Assembly (NCBI GenBank): GCA_016286245.1
Contig: JAEESG010000007.1
Span: forward strand, 1-33,586
Reading direction: 5' to 3'
DNA: 33,586 nucleotides
From: Clostridiales bacterium
GTDB lineage: Bacteria; Bacillota; Clostridia; Oscillospirales; CAG-382
Part shown: positions 14,413 to 22,068 of the stretch, one piece after another
Layout: every line of letters starts with the position of its first letter
How positions within the stretch are numbered: position 1 is the stretch's first letter
Notes under the pieces: generated by a model
Database searches by the model: none
The model's input: the letters and a program-made list of their open reading frames with translations, nothing else
What the model was told of the DNA's origin: nothing
Translations under genes and position numbers: made by a program

Positions 14413-14730
14413 ATGAAACTCATTATGGCCGTAATACAAAACGATGACTCGCAGGAAGTAATATCGGAACTCATTAAAGAAGGATATCATTCAACAAAAA
14501 TAGCGTCAACCGGCGGTTTTTTGTCGTCGGGAAACACCACGCTCATAATAGGCGTCGAAGACGAAAAGATGGACGACGTAATAAAAATCATATCGGAGCA
14601 CAGCAAAGTGCGCTCACAGTACGTTCCCACAAACATTTATCCGTCGCTTGAGGTCGGCGGCACGATAAAGGTGCAGACGGGCGGAGCGACGATATTCGTT
14701 ATGAACGTAGAGCAGTTTTTACAGATATAA
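14413..14730 (+). CDS. darA: Cyclic-di-AMP receptor DarA (PII-like, PstA/YaaQ family)
   Basis: This 105-residue PII-like protein forms trimers that bind c-di-AMP. The conserved N-terminus MKLIMAVIQNDD, the STGGFLSSGNTTLIIGVED block (T-loop and ligand pocket) and the C-terminal GGATIFVMNVEQF match DarA closely. A near-perfect AAGGAGGT lies 8 bases before the ATG. The order darA-holB-ricT parallels the Bacillus yaaQ-yaaR-holB-yaaT cluster, with yaaR missing here. The downstream effector of DarA is unknown. Confidence 0.95.
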   Translation: MKLIMAVIQNDDSQEVISELIKEGYHSTKIASTGGFLSSGNTTLIIGVEDEKMDDVIKIISEHSKVRSQYVPTNIYPSLEVGGTIKVQTGGATIFVMNVEQFLQI

Positions 14731-14754
14731 AAGCGTGATTTTGGGAGTTTTCGC

Positions 14755-15639
14755 ATGGCAAAGGAATTGAAAAACGCGCACGCCTTTCTCGTTTTGGAGC
14801 AGTCGCAGACCTTCTCAAATGAATATGCGTACCGCCTGGCGTCGGAGATACTCTGCACTGAAGAGGACGAAAACAAAAGACCGTGCGGGAAATGCGCTTC
14901 TTGCAGAATGGCTGAAAACAAGACGCATCCGGACATACTCGTTTTCGGACGCGCAAAAGTGAGCGTTGACGACGTAAGGGAAATGATAAGACAGGCTTAT
15001 CTTGCGCCGAACTCGGGGGATAAAAAGGTATTTGTTCTCGAGGGAATCGATAAATTCAACGCGCAGTCGCAGAACGCCATGCTGAAAATACTTGAAGAGC
15101 CGCCGAAAGGCGTGTATTTCGTGCTTACGGGCGCAAACAAAAACGCGGTTCTGCCGACGGTGCTTTCGAGAACCTTTGCGGTTCTGCCGAAAGAAAGAGA
15201 CGCAGACGAAAATTTTGAAAAATATCTTTCGGGAGACGAAACAAAAGAGAGTAAAGAGATATTGAAACAGTATATCGAAACGTATCCCGACGCAAAAGCG
15301 GAGGAATTCCCGACGGAATCGGTTCTGAAAGCGTATGCGCTTGCAAATGATTTTTACGGAGGGGAAAAAAGGAACGCGGTTTCGGAGTTCCCGCGTTCAA
15401 GAGAAGAAGCGGCAATTTATTTTAGGGCGTTTATGCTTTTTTCGAGAAATATATTCGTATATAAGCTCACAAACGGGAAAATACCGGAAAACGAGAGCGC
15501 GGAGTTCAAAAAAATCTGCGCGAAAACCTCGGCAAGAAGCGCCGCCGCATATTATGAGATTTTTGAAACAGCATATTTAAACAACGACAGTTTTGCAAAT
15601 ATAAACGCGCTTTACGCATATCTTTCGGAGCAAATATAA
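14755..15639 (+). CDS. holB: DNA polymerase III delta' subunit
   Basis: This 294-residue protein is the delta' component of the clamp loader that places the beta clamp on primed DNA. The zinc-binding module has four cysteines at residues 34, 44, 47 and 50 (C..CGKCASC). VDDVREMIRQAYLAPNSGDKKVFVLEGIDKFN and SQNAMLKILEEPP are classic AAA+ clamp-loader blocks. The LSRTF sequence stands in for the SRC motif. The P-loop is degenerate (VLEQSQTFSNEY), as expected for a subunit that does not hydrolyse ATP. A GGGAG site lies about 8 bases before the ATG. It is flanked by darA and ricT, in the conserved Bacillota order. Confidence 0.92.
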   Translation: MAKELKNAHAFLVLEQSQTFSNEYAYRLASEILCTEEDENKRPCGKCASCRMAENKTHPDILVFGRAKVSVDDVREMIRQAYLAPNSGDKKVFVLEGIDKFNAQSQNAMLKILEEPPKGVYFVLTGANKNAVLPTVLSRTFAVLPKERDADENFEKYLSGDETKESKEILKQYIETYPDAKAEEFPTESVLKAYALANDFYGGEKRNAVSEFPRSREEAAIYFRAFMLFSRNIFVYKLTNGKIPENESAEFKKICAKTSARSAAAYYEIFETAYLNNDSFANINALYAYLSEQI

Positions 15640-15670
15640 GCGCGTTCGTTTGAAAGGATAAAAAATAAGA

Positions 15671-17194
15671 ATGAGTAACAATAATCAGAAAAGCGAAAAC
15701 ACGATGCATCAGGACGGCTCCATAAACACGAAAAAAGGCTTTTTCCGACCTTTTCAGAAAAAGAAGAAGAAAAACCCCGATAATAACGCAACGGGTATCG
15801 TTCCGGCAAAAACCGTAAACGCAGATAAAAATCAGAACGGGGAAAATCCTAAGAATAACCGCGGCGAAAACACAAACAAAAACGATAAGCATAACGGCAA
15901 CGAAAATTTCAAGAAGAACAGAAGCCGCAGACGCCGCGGAAATAATAACCATAACGGCAAAATAAACAATAATCAGCAGGAAAACGGCAGTCAGAATAAT
16001 AAAAGCGCAGACACAAACCGCCACAATAACGGCAAAAAGCAGGAAAAAAGCAGAAATAACGAGATAAAAGGGCTTTCCCCGCTTTCAAAGGATATGAAGC
16101 TGTTTTCGGGAATAAGCAAAAGCGACATTGAAAACTTTTCGGCAAAATCGGAAAAGGAGCCGTCGCTCGAAGAAAAGTATAAAAACGCGGTTCCTCTTGC
16201 CGAGCAGATAGCGCTTGAAGAAGAAAAGCGCAGAAGAAAGCCGAAATCAATGCAGAAAAACGAAATCGACAGGTCGGGCATTTCAAATTCCGACGAAAAC
16301 GGGAAGGAAGAAAAAAAGGCGTATGAAATAATAGGCGTTCGTTTTCGCGAAGCGGGAAAAATATATTATTTCGACCCCAAAGGCAACGACGTGCCGTTCG
16401 GAACGCCGGTAATCGTTGAAACCGCGCGCGGCAGCGAATACGGCTATACCGCAATATCAAACAGAATAGTGCCCGCCGAAAACGTAGTGCTTCCGCTCAA
16501 GGAAATAAAGAGAATAGCAACCGCCGCCGATACCGAAAAGTACCTCGCGAATAAGGCGCTTGAAAAAGAGACGGCAAAGATATTCAACGAAAAGGTAAAG
16601 GCGCTGGGACTGAATATGGACCTCGTCTTCGTGGAATATACGTTTGACAACGCAAAACTGCTGTTTTATTTCACGTCGGAAACGAGAGTCGATTTCAGAG
16701 AACTCGTAAAAGAACTCGCAATGGTGTTCAGAACGAGAATAGAACTTCGCCAGATAGGCGTAAGGGACGAGGCTAAGATAATCGGCGGACTCGGCGCATG
16801 CGGAAGAACCGTTTGCTGCAATACGTTCTTAGGTGATTTCGCACAGGTTTCGATAAAGATGGCAAAGGACCAGGGACTGTCCCTTAATTCCTCGAAAATA
16901 TCGGGCACCTGCGGAAAACTCATGTGCTGCTTAAGATACGAAAATAAGATTTACGAGGAGGAGCTTTCGCATACTCCCAAAGTCGGCGCAATAGTCGAAA
17001 CGGCGGACGGAAAAGGAACGGTAAAGGAAGTAAGCGTCCTCAAGGGAAAAGTAAGAGTGCTGCTCGACAGCGCGCCCGATGCGCCGCTTAAAGAATATGA
17101 CAGAGACGACGTCATCACGGTCGGCTTCAATAAAAAGGCCGCCGAGGAAGAGAATATGGAAGAACTGCGCAGTCTTGAAGACTACGAGGAATAA
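15671..17194 (+). CDS. ricT: RicT/YaaT (PSP1 domain) protein with a long Asn/Lys-rich N-terminal extension
   Basis: The C-terminal part (from about residue 222, IIGVRFREAGKIYYFDP) is the PSP1-type RicT protein. In B. subtilis RicT joins RicA and RicF in an Fe-S complex that modulates RNase Y mRNA processing. The conserved cysteines are visible: C377, C382-C383 (ACGRTVCC) and C414, C419-C420 (GTCGKLMCC). LRQIGVRDEAKIIGGLGACG is a family signature. What is odd is the first ~220 residues: a low-complexity, Asn-, Lys- and Glu-rich stretch with an Arg cluster (SRRRRG), presumably disordered. Total length is 507 residues, against roughly 275-300 for ordinary RicT. The frame is continuous and codon use does not change, so this is part of the protein. 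truB starts 8 bases after the stop. Confidence 0.92.
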   Translation: MSNNNQKSENTMHQDGSINTKKGFFRPFQKKKKKNPDNNATGIVPAKTVNADKNQNGENPKNNRGENTNKNDKHNGNENFKKNRSRRRRGNNNHNGKINNNQQENGSQNNKSADTNRHNNGKKQEKSRNNEIKGLSPLSKDMKLFSGISKSDIENFSAKSEKEPSLEEKYKNAVPLAEQIALEEEKRRRKPKSMQKNEIDRSGISNSDENGKEEKKAYEIIGVRFREAGKIYYFDPKGNDVPFGTPVIVETARGSEYGYTAISNRIVPAENVVLPLKEIKRIATAADTEKYLANKALEKETAKIFNEKVKALGLNMDLVFVEYTFDNAKLLFYFTSETRVDFRELVKELAMVFRTRIELRQIGVRDEAKIIGGLGACGRTVCCNTFLGDFAQVSIKMAKDQGLSLNSSKISGTCGKLMCCLRYENKIYEEELSHTPKVGAIVETADGKGTVKEVSVLKGKVRVLLDSAPDAPLKEYDRDDVITVGFNKKAAEEENMEELRSLEDYEE

Positions 17195-17202
17195 GTTGTA
17201 AC

Positions 17203-18117
17203 ATGAACGGCATATTGAACGTGTATAAACCGAAAGGGATAAGCTCTCACGCGGTTGTGTCGAAAATAAGAAAAATATATAACACAAAGCGCGTGGGGCA
17301 CGCGGGGACGCTCGACCCCATGGCGTGCGGAGTGCTGCCGGTACTCGTCGGGAGCGCCGCCGCGGTGCAGGAAATAATAACGGGACACGATAAAAAATAC
17401 CGCGCGGGAATACTTTTCGGAACGACGACGGACACCGGAGATATAACGGGAAACACGGTTTCGGAAAACACTCCCGAATTTTCGGAAAAGGAACTTTGCG
17501 AAACGCTTGCAAAATTCATAGGCGAAATCGAACAGATTCCGCCCATGTATTCGGCTCTCAAAAAAGACGGCGTAAAGTTGTATCAGCTCGCAAGAAAAGG
17601 CATCGAAGTCGAAAGAAAAGCGAGAATCATAAATGTATATTCGATAGAGCTTGCAAAGCCTCTTTTTGATAATAAATGCGAAATTGAGGTGTCCTGCTCC
17701 AAGGGAACGTATATAAGAACGCTTGCCGAGGATATAGGAAAGGCGCTCGGATGCGGGGCATGCCTTTACAGCCTTGAACGAACGGGCTGCGGCGGATATA
17801 AAGCGGAAAACGCCGTAAAACTCGAAACGCTGGAAGAATTGTACGAAAAATCGGACGTTCGCGCGCTTGAAAATCTGCTTGAAAGCCCCGAAAAACTGTT
17901 TTTGGACAAAAGCGCGGTACAGCTTTCGGCGTTTTACGAAAGACTTGCACTCAACGGCGCGGAAATATATATAAAAAAGGCGGGAATACCCGAAAAACTG
18001 TTTGAACAGGACAGACTCTGCAGAATTTATGATGAAAATAACCGCTTTCTTGCGGTGGGGGAGCTTCTTGATTTTCCCGACGGCAAGGCGGTTAAAATAA
18101 AATACAGACTTATTTGA
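17203..18117 (+). CDS. truB: tRNA pseudouridine(55) synthase TruB
   Basis: TruB converts U55 of the tRNA T-loop to pseudouridine. The 304-residue protein opens [23 protein letters not shown]. The catalytic Asp38 lies in [58 protein letters not shown] and [15 protein letters not shown] are further family blocks. The C-terminal region is a variable, PUA-like tail. The ribosome binding site (GAGGAA) overlaps the ricT stop region, so the two genes are coupled. In many Bacillota truB sits beside rbfA and ribF; that context is not present here. Confidence 0.95.
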   Translation: MNGILNVYKPKGISSHAVVSKIRKIYNTKRVGHAGTLDPMACGVLPVLVGSAAAVQEIITGHDKKYRAGILFGTTTDTGDITGNTVSENTPEFSEKELCETLAKFIGEIEQIPPMYSALKKDGVKLYQLARKGIEVERKARIINVYSIELAKPLFDNKCEIEVSCSKGTYIRTLAEDIGKALGCGACLYSLERTGCGGYKAENAVKLETLEELYEKSDVRALENLLESPEKLFLDKSAVQLSAFYERLALNGAEIYIKKAGIPEKLFEQDRLCRIYDENNRFLAVGELLDFPDGKAVKIKYRLI

Positions 18118-18139
18118 AAAAGAAAGGAAGCGAAAAACA

Positions 18140-19381
18140 ATGGTGAAGGAAACAATGGAATTCTTGAAAAATTGTGATCCGGAAGTAGCAAAGTCGATAG
18201 AACTTGAGTTTGAAAGACAGTCAAGAAATATCGAGCTTATCGCAAGTGAAAATATAGTATCGGAGGCAGTGCTTGCAGCGGCAGGGACTGTCCTTACAAA
18301 TAAATATGCCGAAGGGTATCCGTCCAAACGCTATTACGGAGGATGCGAATGCGTCGATATAGCGGAAGAAATCGCGCGTAAAAGAGCGTGCGAGCTTTTC
18401 GGAGCAGACCACGCAAACGTGCAGCCCCACTCGGGCGCAAACGCAAATTTTGCGGTATATAACGCGTTCTGTAAGCCGGGAGATACCGTAATGGGAATGA
18501 ATCTCGCCCACGGCGGACATTTAACGCACGGAAGCCCCGTCAACGTTTCGGGAATGTATTTCAATATAGTACCCTACGGCGTAAACGACGACGGCTACAT
18601 AGACTACGACGAAATGGAGAGCATCGCGAAAAAGACAAAGCCTAAGATGATAATCGCGGGCGCAAGCGCCTATCCGAGAATAATAGATTTTGAAAGATTT
18701 GCGTCCGTTGCAAAGGAAGTCGGCGCAATACTCATGGTCGATATGGCGCATATTGCGGGACTCGTTGCGGCGGGACTTCATCCAAACCCCGTTCCCTTTG
18801 CTGACGTTGTTACGACGACGACGCATAAAACGCTCAGAGGCCCCAGAGGCGGACTTATTCTCTGTAAAGAGGAGTACGCAAAGCAGATAGATAAAGCGAT
18901 ATTCCCGGGAACTCAGGGCGGTCCGCTCATGCATATAATCGCGGCAAAAGCCGTTGCGTTCGGAGAGGCGTTAAAGCCTGAATTCAAGGAATACGCGCGC
19001 CGGATAGTGTCAAACTCAAAGGCGTTCGCAAAGGCGCTGCTTGATAACGGATTCAATCTCGTTTCGGGCGGAACGGACAACCACCTTTCGCTCGTGGACC
19101 TCAGAAGCTATAACGTTACGGGTAAGGAATTTGAAAAGCGCCTTGACAGCGTTTATATAACCGTAAACAAGAACGCAATCCCCAACGACCCCGAAACGCC
19201 TTTCGTTACGAGCGGTATAAGAGTCGGAACGCCCGCGACGACCACAAGAGGCTTTGTCGAAAAGGATTATGAAAAAATTGCGGAGCTTATGAGACTTGCC
19301 GCAACGGATATCGAAACCAAAGCGGATTATATCAGGGACGAAGTAGGCGCGCTTTGCGAAAGATATCCGATTTACAGATAA
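18140..19381 (+). CDS. glyA: Serine hydroxymethyltransferase
   Basis: GlyA interconverts serine and glycine using PLP and tetrahydrofolate, supplying one-carbon units. The 413-residue length is standard. [38 protein letters not shown] and [17 protein letters not shown] are hallmark N-terminal blocks. The PLP-binding lysine is K230 in [32 protein letters not shown] is the conserved C-terminal block. An AAAGGAAG site precedes ATG 18140. The next gene, maf, begins one base after the stop. No glycine riboswitch is seen in the 22-base gap before the gene. Confidence 0.97.
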   Translation: MVKETMEFLKNCDPEVAKSIELEFERQSRNIELIASENIVSEAVLAAAGTVLTNKYAEGYPSKRYYGGCECVDIAEEIARKRACELFGADHANVQPHSGANANFAVYNAFCKPGDTVMGMNLAHGGHLTHGSPVNVSGMYFNIVPYGVNDDGYIDYDEMESIAKKTKPKMIIAGASAYPRIIDFERFASVAKEVGAILMVDMAHIAGLVAAGLHPNPVPFADVVTTTTHKTLRGPRGGLILCKEEYAKQIDKAIFPGTQGGPLMHIIAAKAVAFGEALKPEFKEYARRIVSNSKAFAKALLDNGFNLVSGGTDNHLSLVDLRSYNVTGKEFEKRLDSVYITVNKNAIPNDPETPFVTSGIRVGTPATTTRGFVEKDYEKIAELMRLAATDIETKADYIRDEVGALCERYPIYR

Positions 19382-19382
19382 A

Positions 19383-19982
19383 ATGAGAATAATACTTGCG
19401 TCAAAATCGCCGAGAAGAAAGGAAATTCTCCAAAAACTCGGAATTGATTTCGAGGTAATCGTTCCCGACGTCGACGAAAACGTCGGGGACCTTGCGCCCG
19501 ATAAGACGGTTGAGGCAATTTCCGAGAAAAAAGCGAAAGCCGTGCTAAAAAAGCTTGCGGATAAGAAGGATACCCTGATTATCGCCGCCGATACGGTAGT
19601 CAATATCGGGGGAAAGATACTCGGAAAGCCGAAAGATGAAAATGACGCGAAGGAAATGTTGAAAACCCTTTCGGGAAACACGCATACCGTGCTTACCGGC
19701 TTTACACTCTGCTGTAACGGAAGGATTTTCACAAGCCACGAGGAAACGCGCGTGAAATTCAAGGAACTTTCGGACGACGAGATTGAATACTACGTTAAAA
19801 CGGGAGAACCGATGGATAAGGCGGGCTCGTACGGCATCCAGGGCAAGGCGATAGTGTTCGTGGAGGGCATAAAGGGCGATTTCTTCAACGCGGTGGGCTT
19901 TCCGATTTTCAGAATATGCGAAAAAGCAAAAAAGAAATTTAATATAGACTTGGCATTTTCAGGAGGAGAAAGAAATGTATAA
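19383..19982 (+). CDS. maf: Maf family nucleotide pyrophosphatase
   Basis: Maf proteins hydrolyse non-canonical or excess nucleoside triphosphates to monophosphates (house-cleaning); in Bacillus, Maf also affects septum formation. The 199-residue protein starts MRIILASKSPRRKEIL, the family's nucleotide-binding signature. IIAADTVVNIGGKILGKP, HTVLTGFTL, ETRVKFKELSDDEIEYYV and DKAGSYGIQGKA follow in the standard order. It sits one base after glyA and overlaps the next gene by 8 bases (ATGTATAA), a clear translational-coupling arrangement. Substrate preference (dTTP/UTP or m7GTP type) cannot be fixed by eye. Confidence 0.95.
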   Translation: MRIILASKSPRRKEILQKLGIDFEVIVPDVDENVGDLAPDKTVEAISEKKAKAVLKKLADKKDTLIIAADTVVNIGGKILGKPKDENDAKEMLKTLSGNTHTVLTGFTLCCNGRIFTSHEETRVKFKELSDDEIEYYVKTGEPMDKAGSYGIQGKAIVFVEGIKGDFFNAVGFPIFRICEKAKKKFNIDLAFSGGERNV

Positions 19983-21669
19983 GAATTACAACAAAAACTA
20001 CGCTTACAACGAAGTAACATCGTTCGACGACTTCAAGGACGTGCTTGAAGATTCAATCAAAATATGCGAGGGAAGACCCGCCTTCAAGTATAAAAAGGGT
20101 CAGGAGATTGTCAGCGTAAGTTATGAGGAATTCTATAACGATACAAAGGCGCTCGGAAGCGCGATAGCAAAACACGGATGCGCTCAGAAGCACGTTGCTA
20201 TAGTGGGACCTAACAGCTATAAATGGCTTACGGTATTTCTTACCATGCTTAACGCCACCGGCGTGTTTGTTCCGATAGATAAGGAGCTTCCTTTTGACGA
20301 GATAATGAGACTTGTCAACGACAGCGACGCGGAAATGTTCTTTTTCGCCGATTTTTACGCCGAAAACGTAAAAAAAAATAAGGAAAATATGCCGAAAGTC
20401 AAGGTTTTCGTAAATACCGACGCAAAAGAGGATAACGAGAGCGGAACGCTTTCGTACGATAAGCTCATGGAGGAAGGAAAAGCCCTTATAGCAGAGGGAT
20501 ATACCGAATATACCGATATGAAGCCCATATATGAAAATCTAAAAATGCTCGTTTACACGTCGGGCACGACCGGACAGCCGAAGGGCGTAATGCTTTCGCT
20601 CAAAAACATAGTAAACTGCGTATACCACGGACTCAGAGTGTCCACCGTTTACGACGTGTGCCTGTCCGTGCTTCCGTATCACCATACCTACGAATCGGTG
20701 TGCGGAATACTCGTGTCGCTCAAAAAGGCGGCGACAATATGCATAAACGAGAATTTGAGGACGGTTGCCGCAAACCTGAAGCTGTATAAGCCCAAATACA
20801 TAATGCTCGTTCCGCTGTTTTTAGAGTCCTTCTATAAAAAAATATGGGCAAACGCCGAGGACACGGGCAAAGCAGGAATGTTGAGAAAGATGATAACCGT
20901 AAGCAACGCGCTTTTGAAGACGGGAATAGATATGAGACCCGTATTTTTCAAATCGATAAGAGAAGTTTTCGGCGGAGACCTCATAAAGATAGTGTGCGGA
21001 GGCGCGCCATTAAGACAGGAGCTCGGAGAATTCTTTGAATCGGTGGGCGTATACGTATGCAACGGCTACGGAATTACGGAATGTTCTCCGCTTATCGCCG
21101 CAAACAGAGACTTTTACTATAATTTCGCGTCCGTCGGAAATCAGCTTCCATGCCTTGAACTCAAAATATACGAGCCGAACGCCGACGGCGAGGGCGAAAT
21201 CTGCGTAAGAGGAAACACCGTAATGATGGGATACTATAAGAGACCCGAACTTACCAAAGAGGTAATAGAGGAAAACGGCTGGTTCCATACGGGCGACTAC
21301 GGCAAGATAGGCGACGACGGCAGAGTATATATTACCGGCAGAAAGAAGAACATGATAGTACTCAAAAACGGCAAGAACATCTATCCCGAAGAAGTGGAAG
21401 AGGCTCTGCAGTCCAATAAGGAAATAGAAGAGATTATCGTTTCCGCGATAAAGGGCGAGGACGGAGAAGAAATCAGACTTTGCGCCGAGATTTATCCGCA
21501 GCCGGAAATGGTGGAAAAGATGAGCGACGAAGAGCTTTATAATGCGGTAAAGAAGGTTGTTGAAGCGTCAAACGACAGACTGCCGCTTTATAAGAGAATA
21601 ACGAAAGTCGTTATAAGGAAAACGCCGTTTGAAAAGACGACGTCGGGAAAAATAAAGAGAAAATACTGA
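19975..21669 (+). CDS. AMP-forming acyl-CoA synthetase (long-chain fatty acid-CoA ligase type)
   Basis: This 564-residue adenylate-forming enzyme activates a carboxylic acid with ATP and CoA. The P-loop-like motif LVYTSGTTGQPKGVMLS starts at about residue 192. Other core motifs are VCNGYGITECSPLIA, GWFHTGDYGKIGDDGRVYITGRKKNMIV and the C-terminal PFEKTTSGKIKR, whose Lys is the catalytic one. The sequence pattern (VSVLPYHHTYE, ENLRTVAANLKLYKP) is closest to long-chain acyl-CoA ligases, but the substrate is not certain. AGGAGGAG lies 8 bases before the ATG, inside the end of maf. After the stop comes the 25-bp hairpin at 21687-21753. Confidence 0.93.
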   Translation: MYKNYNKNYAYNEVTSFDDFKDVLEDSIKICEGRPAFKYKKGQEIVSVSYEEFYNDTKALGSAIAKHGCAQKHVAIVGPNSYKWLTVFLTMLNATGVFVPIDKELPFDEIMRLVNDSDAEMFFFADFYAENVKKNKENMPKVKVFVNTDAKEDNESGTLSYDKLMEEGKALIAEGYTEYTDMKPIYENLKMLVYTSGTTGQPKGVMLSLKNIVNCVYHGLRVSTVYDVCLSVLPYHHTYESVCGILVSLKKAATICINENLRTVAANLKLYKPKYIMLVPLFLESFYKKIWANAEDTGKAGMLRKMITVSNALLKTGIDMRPVFFKSIREVFGGDLIKIVCGGAPLRQELGEFFESVGVYVCNGYGITECSPLIAANRDFYYNFASVGNQLPCLELKIYEPNADGEGEICVRGNTVMMGYYKRPELTKEVIEENGWFHTGDYGKIGDDGRVYITGRKKNMIVLKNGKNIYPEEVEEALQSNKEIEEIIVSAIKGEDGEEIRLCAEIYPQPEMVEKMSDEELYNAVKKVVEASNDRLPLYKRITKVVIRKTPFEKTTSGKIKRKY

Positions 21670-21686
21670 TTTTGCGCAAAAATAAC

Positions 21687-21753
21687 CACGGTGCATTTCT
21701 TTACATAGAATATAACGAAACAGTTTGTATTCTGTGAAAGAAGGTGCACCGTG
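21687..21753 (+). promoter_or_regulatory. Long imperfect hairpin enclosing the ribosome binding site and GTG start of the next gene
   Basis: The left arm begins at 21687 (CACGGTGCA), the right arm ends at 21753 (TGCACCGTG), and they enclose a 15-base loop. The arms form 25 base pairs in blocks of 9, 7 and 9, with one bulged G (21744) and one bulged A (21703). The right arm includes the Shine-Dalgarno AAGAAGG and the GTG start codon (21751-21753). There is no T-tract, so it is not a standard terminator. It could block or tune translation, be an RNase-processing site, or be a DNA-level dyad. Confidence 0.7.
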
Positions 21754-22068
21754 TTGAAATTATACGTGGTATTCTGTATTGCGGTCTGCCTGTTTGCACT
21801 GTACGGAATGTATGAAGCAATAAGAAAAATTGCCGATATATACGTGCAGAAAAAATCGGGCGCCGCATGCGACATTATAATTAAAAAATGCGATAAAAAA
21901 TACGTTGAATATATAGTGCGTTTTGCCGAAAGCAGATTTCTGTACGGCGACTATTCGATAATGTTTGAAAATATAAGAATAAGTAAAGACGCGCAAGCGG
22001 ACGAAAAACTCACGGAAAAACTGAACTACGAATTCGGAAACGTAAAAAGCGGAGAGAAAAATGCCTGA
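21751..22068 (+). CDS. Small membrane protein of unknown function upstream of recD2
   Basis: The protein is 105 residues. Its N-terminal hydrophobic segment (LKLYVVFCIAVCLFALYGMY) is probably a membrane anchor, followed by a charged soluble part with two internal Cys (GAACDIIIKKCDKKYVEYIVRFAES). I do not recognise a family; tail-anchored or single-pass proteins of this size are common in Clostridia. GTG is the start, with AAGAAGG 6 bases upstream, and both lie inside a strong hairpin. Its last 8 bases overlap the start of recD2, so the two are probably translated together. Confidence 0.75.
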   Translation: MLKLYVVFCIAVCLFALYGMYEAIRKIADIYVQKKSGAACDIIIKKCDKKYVEYIVRFAESRFLYGDYSIMFENIRISKDAQADEKLTEKLNYEFGNVKSGEKNA

